A stretch of 64,000 nt of DNA from Halomonas sp. GD1P12 (GTDB lineage: Bacteria; Pseudomonadota; Gammaproteobacteria; Pseudomonadales; Halomonadaceae): positions 1,302,001 through 1,366,000 of the forward strand of contig NZ_CP107007.1 in NCBI RefSeq assembly GCF_025725645.1. Direction: 5' to 3'. The notes under the pieces are model-generated. The model did no database searches. It was not told where the DNA came from and saw nothing but the letters and a program-made list of their open reading frames with translations. Positions within the stretch are counted from its first letter, which is position 1, and every line of letters starts with the position of its first letter. The position numbers and the translations under genes are program-made. This document shows, one piece after another, positions 58,723 through 64,000 of the stretch.

Positions 58723-59361
58723 CTAGAAGCGGTAGCCAATCCCCGCCATGACCACCACCGGGTCGATGTCGATACTGCCGGCCGCGCTTCCCGCCACGGT
58801 GGCGTCGCTTTCGATATCCAGGTACCAGGCCGCAGCGTTCAAGCTCCAGTGCTCGTCGATGATCAGATCGAGTCCAAGCTGTCCCGCCGCGCCCCAGCTG
58901 TCGTCCAGCGCCAGCCCCACGCCGTCGATATCTACTTCCTCGCTTGAAAAACGGGTGTAGTTGACCCCGGCGCCGACGTAAGGCTGAACCCGCGACTGGG
59001 TGCCGCCGAGCGGGTAGTACTGCAGTGTCAGCGTCGGTGGCAGGTGTTTGGTCGAGGCGATGTTGTCGCCGTTCAAGCGAACGTCGTGCTCGAAGGGGAG
59101 GGCGGCGAGCAGCTCGACGCCGAGCTTGTCGTGAAAACGGTAGCCGAGTGTAAAGGCGAAGCCCGACTTATCCTCGACATCGACACCAAGGTCGCCCAGC
59201 GCCGTATCGAGCGTGCCGTTATCACTTTTAGGGGCGACCTTGGCGACCCCGATGCGGGTGAAGAAATCGCCCTGGCCGTAGGCCAGCGCCGGGGTGCTGG
59301 TAATGAGGGCGGCCGCGGCGAACCCGGTGGCAGTGATAGTGGTAGTCCAGAGTCGACCCAT
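58723..59361 (-). CDS. ompW: OmpW-family outer membrane protein
   Basis: A 212-residue 8-stranded beta-barrel of the OmpW family. The N-terminal signal peptide of about 27 residues ends at TPALA. GDFFTRIGVAKVAPKSDNG opens the mature protein, YRFHDKLGVELLAALPFEHDV, PPTLTLQYYP, VQPYVGAGVNYTRF, and the terminal PVVVMAGIGYRF strand with its final Phe are characteristic. Such proteins form hydrophobic-molecule channels and respond to salt and iron stress. The mature chain is acidic, as expected in a halophile. Single-gene unit between terminators. Confidence 0.92.
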   Translation of the reverse strand: MGRLWTTTITATGFAAAALITSTPALAYGQGDFFTRIGVAKVAPKSDNGTLDTALGDLGVDVEDKSGFAFTLGYRFHDKLGVELLAALPFEHDVRLNGDNIASTKHLPPTLTLQYYPLGGTQSRVQPYVGAGVNYTRFSSEEVDIDGVGLALDDSWGAAGQLGLDLIIDEHWSLNAAAWYLDIESDATVAGSAAGSIDIDPVVVMAGIGYRF

Positions 59362-59472
59362 GATGCTTCCCTCGTGATAGCGTGACGTTTGGCGCTGATA
59401 GCGTTGGTACAGCGTAACGCCAGCGGCAGAGGGCCTTTTTGATCTGGCTCAACGACTTAAGCGACGGGGTAC

Positions 59473-59496
59473 AAAAAAGGCCACCCGAAGGTGGCC
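59473..59496 (-). terminator. putP terminator
   Basis: Read on the minus strand, GGCCACC-TTCG-GGTGGCC is followed by six U residues, just after the putP stop. Confidence 0.93.
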
Positions 59497-59514
59497 TTGC
59501 AAGCGTCTGGGCGA

Positions 59515-61005
59515 CTAGCGTTCGATATGGCGATACTCGCCGGCATCGCGAGTGGCGCTACTAACCACCATGATCGCGATGAACGAGGCGATGAAGCCCG
59601 GGATGATCTCGTAGATGCCCGGCCCGCCCAGAAATTCGGCGTTGAAGCCCAGCGTGATCCAGAGCATCACGGTCACTGCACCCACCACCATACCGGCAAT
59701 GGCACCGGCGCCGTTGGTGCGCGACCACATCAGCGACAGCAGAATCAGCGGACCGAAGGCCGCGCCGAAACCTGCCCAGGCGTTACTCACCAGCCCCAGT
59801 ACCTGAGACTCCGGGTCGGAGGCGATGATCGCGGCAACGATCCCCACCAGCGCCACGCTCACTCGGCCCACGGTCACGGTCTCTTTCTCGGAGGCCTCCT
59901 TGCGCAAGAACAGCCGGTAGAAGTCTTCGGTCAGCGACGACGAGGCGACCAGCAGCTGGCTCGAAATGGTACTCATCACCGCCGCCAGCAGCGCCGCGTA
60001 GAGGAAGCCGGTGATCAGCGGGTGGAAGAGCAGGTCTGCGAGGATGATGAAGATCGTCTCCGGGTTTTCCACGTCCATGCCGTTACGGATGGCGTAGGCG
60101 CGCCCGAAGATACCCAGCGATACCGCACCGATCAGCGACACCGCCATCCAGCTCATGCCGATGTTGCGTGCGATCGGCACGTCCTTGAGGCTGCGAATGG
60201 CCATGAAGCGCACGATGATGTGCGGCTGACCGAAGTAACCAAGCCCCCAGGTGACTGCGGAGAGCCAGCCGATGAAGGTGAGCCCGTCCGTCCAGGAGAG
60301 CAGCGTCGGGTCGACCTCGTTGAGGGTTTGCGAGGCCTGAGTGAAGCCGCCGCCGCCTTCGCCGAACAGCACCACCGCCGGCATGATGATCAGCGCCAGC
60401 ATCATGATACAGCCCTGCACGAAGTCCGTCAGGCTGACCGCAAGAAAGCCGCCGACCACGGTATAGACCAGCACCACGCCGAGCGTGATGATGATGCCGG
60501 TACCGTAGTCGCTGAACCCACCCAGGTTGATCACCCCGGCGAAAGCGCTCTCGAACAGCCGCCCACCGGCGACCAGGCCCGATGCGGTATAGACCGCGAA
60601 GAAGACCACGATGACGATTGCCGACACCGTGCGAAGCGACAGCGCCCGCGTCGGAAAGCGGTTGGCCAAAAACGCCGGAATGGTGATGGCGTTGCCGTAA
60701 TGCACGGTCTGCTCACGCAGGCGCGGTGCCACCAACAGCCAGTTGAAAAACGCGCCCACGAACAGGCCGATACCGATCCAGGCCGAGCCCAGCCCCGAGA
60801 CGAACATCGCCCCGGGCAGGCCCAACAGCAGCCAGCCGCTCATGTCCGAGGCGCCGGCGGAGAGCGCGGCTACTTTCGGACTCAAGGTTCGCCCGCCGAG
60901 CACGTAGTCCTCGGAGGTGGAGGTCGAGGTGCGCATGGCATAGAGGCCGATGCCCACCATGAGCGCAAAATAAGCGAAAAGACTGATCCACACGCCAATA
61001 GCCAT
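59515..61005 (-). CDS. putP: Sodium/proline symporter PutP
   Basis: A 496-residue sodium:solute symporter with about 13 membrane helices. The SSS-family signatures are clear: GASDMSGWLLLGLPGAMFVSG in helix 2, AVTWGLGYFGQPHIIVRFMAI near the middle and AYAIRNGMDVENPETIFIILADLLFHPLITGFLYAALLAAVMSTISSQLLVASSSLTEDFY, which carries the Ser/Thr sodium-site region. PutP imports proline with Na+, both as nutrient and compatible solute. It lies 150 bp downstream of putA on the same strand, so import and oxidation are encoded together. The ATG at 61005 has AGGGGAA 6 bases upstream. Confidence 0.95.
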   Translation of the reverse strand: MAIGVWISLFAYFALMVGIGLYAMRTSTSTSEDYVLGGRTLSPKVAALSAGASDMSGWLLLGLPGAMFVSGLGSAWIGIGLFVGAFFNWLLVAPRLREQTVHYGNAITIPAFLANRFPTRALSLRTVSAIVIVVFFAVYTASGLVAGGRLFESAFAGVINLGGFSDYGTGIIITLGVVLVYTVVGGFLAVSLTDFVQGCIMMLALIIMPAVVLFGEGGGGFTQASQTLNEVDPTLLSWTDGLTFIGWLSAVTWGLGYFGQPHIIVRFMAIRSLKDVPIARNIGMSWMAVSLIGAVSLGIFGRAYAIRNGMDVENPETIFIILADLLFHPLITGFLYAALLAAVMSTISSQLLVASSSLTEDFYRLFLRKEASEKETVTVGRVSVALVGIVAAIIASDPESQVLGLVSNAWAGFGAAFGPLILLSLMWSRTNGAGAIAGMVVGAVTVMLWITLGFNAEFLGGPGIYEIIPGFIASFIAIMVVSSATRDAGEYRHIER

Positions 61006-61094
61006 GGAAGTTCCCCTTTGGATTTTAAGTAAAGATCGGCGCGACTTATTGTTATCGACTCAAAAGCGATTCGCCGGCCGAGCAGTCAATTTTA

Positions 61095-61117
61095 CTTCAC
61101 CCCCTGAAGGGGTGAAG
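61095..61117. terminator. Hairpin between putA and putP
   Basis: A perfect 9-bp stem, CTTCACCCC and GGGGTGAAG, with a five-base loop, 40 bp after the putA stop. On the minus strand it is followed by TAAAATTG, a weak U-run, so it may partly terminate putA messages or protect the 3' end. Confidence 0.55.
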
Positions 61118-61134
61118 GTCAAGGTTTTTATTCA

Positions 61135-61162
61135 TCACACGCTATTCGTCACACGCTATTCG
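61135..61162. repeat. 14-bp tandem duplication across the putA stop codon
   Basis: TCACACGCTATTCG occurs twice without a gap, and a third partial TCAC follows. The right-hand copy contains the putA stop (TAG on the minus strand) and the last two codons. Confidence 0.9.
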
Positions 61163-64000
61163 TCACCAAGGGCCAGCAGCGAGGCGTTGCCGCCGAGTGC
61201 CGCCGTATTGTTGGTGATGGTTTTCTCGGTGACGAAGCGCTGCAGGTAGTGCGGGCCGCCCGCCTTCGGGCCGGTGCCGGAGAGGCCCTGGCCGCCGAAG
61301 GGCTGCACGCCCACCACCGCGCCGATGATGTTGCGGTTGATATAGACGTTGCCGACACGAATGCGCTTGGCGATGTGGGCAGCGAACGACTCGTTGCGGC
61401 TGTGAACGCCGAAGGTGAGCCCGTAGCCGCGGGCGTTGATGGTATCGATCACCTTTTCGATGTCGCGGGCTTTATAGCGCACGATGTGCAGTACTGGTCC
61501 GAACTGCTCGCGCTCGAGCGCCTCGATGCTGTCGATGGTGAAGGCCACCGGCGCCACGAAGGTGCCGTTCTGGGTGTACTGAGCCGCCATCGGCGTTTCG
61601 GCGACCAGACGGTTCTCGCCCTTGAGCTTTTCGATGTGCGCCATCAGCCCTTCGCGAGCTTCCTCGTCGATCACCGGGCCGACGTCGGTGCCGAGATCGC
61701 GCGGGTCGCCGATGCGCAGCTCGTTCATCGCGCCCTGGAGAATCTCGATGACCCGGTCGGCGATGTCATCCTGCAGGTAAAGCACGCGCAGTGCCGAGCA
61801 GCGCTGGCCGGCGCTTTGAAACGCGGACTGGATCACATCGACCACCACCTGTTCCGGCAGGGCGCTGGAGTCCACGATCATCGCGTTCATGCCGCCGGTT
61901 TCGGCGATCAGCGTCGGCAGCGGCGCGTTTTCGCGCGCGGCGAGCGAGCGGTTGATCAGCTGCGCGGTGTCGGTGCCGCCGGTGAAGACCACGCCGGTAA
62001 TGCGCGAATCGCCGCTCAGCACGCTGCCCACGGTCGGGCCGTCGCCGGGCAGAAGCTGTACCACGTCGCGCGGGATGCCGGCCTCGTGCATGAGCTCGAC
62101 CACACGGTGGGCGATGATCGAGGTCTGCTCGGCGGGCTTGGCGAGTACGGTGTTGCCAGCGACCGCGGCGGCGACGATCTGGCCGCAGAAGATCGCCACC
62201 GGGAAGTTCCACGGGCTGATCGCGGCGAACACGCCCTTGCCGCCCATGGTCAGGCGGTTGGACTCACCGGTCGGGCCGGGCAGCTCGATCACCTCACCAA
62301 AGGACTCCTCGGCGCGCATGGCGTAGTAGCGGCAAAAATCCACCGCTTCCTTGATTTCGTCGACGCCGTCGGTCAAAAGCTTGCCGCCTTCACGTGAGCA
62401 CAGCGTCATCAGCTCCGGCATGTGCTCTTCCATGAGATCCGCCAGCCGGCGCAACATCGCAGCGCGCTCAGAAACCGGCGTGTCGTCCCAGCGCGGGAAC
62501 GACGCCCAGGCGGCGTCCAGCGCTTTGGCCGCCTGCTCCTTGCTCGTCCACTGCACGGTGCCCACGCTCAGGGAACGATCGAACGGCACCTTGACCTCGT
62601 GGGTCGCACCCGCATCGTCTTCGATGTCGAAGGCCAGCAGCGGTTTGACCGTGTACTGCGTGTCCATGAACGCGGCCATCTTTTCCTTGAGCGGGTCATG
62701 ATGGCTGCGGATGTTCAGGTTCACGCCGCGCGAGTTCTTGCGCTTCGGGCCATAAATGTCGCGCGGGGCCGGAATGCGGGTATTGGTATAGGTATCGTAC
62801 TGCTTGAGCGTCTCGACCGGGTGCTGGCAAAGCCACTCTACCGGCACGTCCGGGTCGACGAGCTGATGCACGAAGGAGGAGTTGGCGCCGTTTTCCAGAA
62901 GCCGGCGGACCAGGTAAGGCAGTAGATCCTTGTGGGCGCCGACCGGGGCGTAGATACGGCAGTACGTACCTTCCGGGGCGCGGGTGAGGGCGGCATCGTA
63001 AAGCGCCTCGCCCATGCCGTGCAGGCGCTGGAACTCGAAGGCACGGTTGCCGGCATTGGCCAGCTCTACGATCGCCGTCACGGTGTGAGCGTTGTGGGTG
63101 GCGAACTGCGGGAAGATGCGCCCCTGGGTGTCGTCACTGAGCAGAAACTGTGCGCAGGCCAGGTACGCCACGTCGGTACACGCCTTGCGGGTGTAGACCG
63201 GGTAGCCGTCGACGCCCAGCTGCTGCGACTCCTTGATCTCGCTGTCCCAGTAGGCGCCTTTCACCAGACGCAGCGGAATCTCGTCGCCCTGCTCGTCGGC
63301 CAGCCGGTTCAGGTAGTGGAGCACCGGCAGCGCGCGTTTGGAGTAGGCCTGGACCACGAGGCCGAAGTGGCCCCAGCCGCGGGCAGCGTCGCTTTCGTAA
63401 ATGGCGCGGAACACCTCGAGCGAAAGCTCCAGACGGTCGACTTCTTCGGCATCGATGGTCAGCGCGACGTCGAGCTCGCGAGCGCGGCGAACCAGCTTGA
63501 TCACGGTATCGACCAGCTCGGCGAGCACCTGCTCGCGGCGGCCGAACTCGTAGCGCGGGTGCAGCGCGGAGAGCTTGATCGACACCGACGGCTTCGGCGT
63601 TTTGGCGTCCAAACGCTGGGAGGTCTTGCCGACAGCCTCGATGGCCTTGGCGTAGTCATCGAAATAGCGCTTGGCGTCGTCACGGGTGCGCGCGGCTTCG
63701 CCCAGCATGTCGTAGGAGTAGGTGTAGCCCTTGTTGAACAGCGGCTTCGAGCGCTTGAGTGCCTCGTCGATGTCGCGCCCGAGTACGAACTGCTTGCCCA
63801 TGATCTTCATCGCCTCGACCATGGCGCGGCGAATCACCGGCTCGCCCATGCGGTTGACCAAGCGGTTGATGAAGTTCGCCGGCTGGCCTTCACGCGGGTG
63901 GTCGAGCTTGAGCACACGGCCGGTCATCAAAAGCCCCCAGGTCGAGGCGTTGACCATCCAGGACTCGCTCTTGCCGACGTGGGACTGCCAATCCGCCGGG
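61156..64000 (-). CDS. putA: Bifunctional proline dehydrogenase/P5C dehydrogenase PutA (5' end outside window)
   Basis: The frame stays open to the right edge, so the N-terminus is missing; 947 residues are visible. The first about 430 are the FAD-binding proline dehydrogenase barrel (STWGLLMTGRVL, MGEPVIRRAMVEAMKIMG, LVKGAYWDSEIKESQ, FATHNAHT). A linker leads to the NAD-dependent P5C dehydrogenase with AAISPWNFPVAIF, TGVVFTGGTDTAQ, the catalytic Glu in AETGGMNAM and catalytic Cys in SAGQRCSALRVLYLQ. The C-terminus NTAALGGNASLLALGDE is that of the shorter class without the extra C-terminal domain. It oxidises proline to glutamate at the inner membrane. Whether an N-terminal DNA-binding domain exists cannot be seen. 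Confidence 0.95.
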   Translation of the reverse strand, partial: PADWQSHVGKSESWMVNASTWGLLMTGRVLKLDHPREGQPANFINRLVNRMGEPVIRRAMVEAMKIMGKQFVLGRDIDEALKRSKPLFNKGYTYSYDMLGEAARTRDDAKRYFDDYAKAIEAVGKTSQRLDAKTPKPSVSIKLSALHPRYEFGRREQVLAELVDTVIKLVRRARELDVALTIDAEEVDRLELSLEVFRAIYESDAARGWGHFGLVVQAYSKRALPVLHYLNRLADEQGDEIPLRLVKGAYWDSEIKESQQLGVDGYPVYTRKACTDVAYLACAQFLLSDDTQGRIFPQFATHNAHTVTAIVELANAGNRAFEFQRLHGMGEALYDAALTRAPEGTYCRIYAPVGAHKDLLPYLVRRLLENGANSSFVHQLVDPDVPVEWLCQHPVETLKQYDTYTNTRIPAPRDIYGPKRKNSRGVNLNIRSHHDPLKEKMAAFMDTQYTVKPLLAFDIEDDAGATHEVKVPFDRSLSVGTVQWTSKEQAAKALDAAWASFPRWDDTPVSERAAMLRRLADLMEEHMPELMTLCSREGGKLLTDGVDEIKEAVDFCRYYAMRAEESFGEVIELPGPTGESNRLTMGGKGVFAAISPWNFPVAIFCGQIVAAAVAGNTVLAKPAEQTSIIAHRVVELMHEAGIPRDVVQLLPGDGPTVGSVLSGDSRITGVVFTGGTDTAQLINRSLAARENAPLPTLIAETGGMNAMIVDSSALPEQVVVDVIQSAFQSAGQRCSALRVLYLQDDIADRVIEILQGAMNELRIGDPRDLGTDVGPVIDEEAREGLMAHIEKLKGENRLVAETPMAAQYTQNGTFVAPVAFTIDSIEALEREQFGPVLHIVRYKARDIEKVIDTINARGYGLTFGVHSRNESFAAHIAKRIRVGNVYINRNIIGAVVGVQPFGGQGLSGTGPKAGGPHYLQRFVTEKTITNNTAALGGNASLLALGDE

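Noticed and set aside
59491..61032. 513-residue plus-strand frame opposite putP
   Set aside because: Extremely His/Arg/Gln/Asp-rich composition typical of the antisense of membrane-protein genes; putP is certain.

Overview
This window comes from a Halomonas-like gammaproteobacterium (family Halomonadaceae). The evidence is the rRNA sequence, uniformly high GC (over 60 percent in most genes), Pseudomonas/Halomonas-type gene families (DUF3080, DUF3549, DUF5924, RimB/RimK, SlyA, RlmM) and a proline uptake and oxidation pair suited to a salt-adapted cell. No CRISPR array, tRNA gene, complete insertion sequence or prophage was found.

Layout. 1-4.6 kb: an acyl-CoA ligase, an HSD10-type dehydrogenase and a DmdC/FadE-like acyl-CoA dehydrogenase, the last behind a perfect PsrA-type operator. 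4.6-10.1 kb: a complete rrn operon (16S-23S-5S) with tandem promoters, boxA elements, RNase III processing stems and a terminator; its 16S-23S spacer holds no tRNA. 10.2-24.4 kb: housekeeping genes (small lipoprotein, rlmM, ABM-family monooxygenase, tusA, DUF3080 lipoprotein, MATE exporter, epmC, degenerate exonuclease-like protein, tatD, medium-chain acyl-CoA ligase, uup, usp, slyA, DUF5924/DUF2914 membrane protein). 24.5-28.1 kb: fadBA. PsrA-like boxes also lie ahead of the ligase at 17.7 kb and ahead of fadB, so three fatty-acid loci may share one regulator.

28.6-45.8 kb is the standout region. A type I secretion membrane-fusion protein and ABC transporter (minus strand) diverge across an AT-rich spacer (about 30 percent GC) from one 13.4-kb gene. 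Its 4464-residue product has about nine CBM-like QAE modules, a malectin-like domain, Ig/cadherin-like domains, a glucose/sorbosone-dehydrogenase-like propeller, two copies of an unnamed domain behind choice-of-anchor-D-like domains, a thrombospondin-type-3-like calcium segment and four C-terminal CBM6 modules. I saw no RTX nonapeptides and no signal peptide. My inference is a giant secreted or surface glycan-binding protein with its own exporter and a possible built-in sugar dehydrogenase. No outer-membrane TolC-like gene is present in the window.

45.9-54.9 kb: DCC-family protein, lipoprotein, PEBP-family protein and yjdM, then a SUF iron-sulfur operon (Rrf2 regulator, sufB, sufC, sufD, sufS, sufT) and sanA. 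The regulator's promoter carries an IscR type-1-like operator plus an upstream Fur-like box. 54.9-59.4 kb: helical protein, rimB-like protease and rimK, DUF3549, YqcC-family protein and OmpW. 59.5-64 kb: putP and the 3' part of putA, which runs off the right edge. Short 13-16 bp tandem duplications recur at gene boundaries (1-65, 1747-1774, 56921-56976, 61135-61162).
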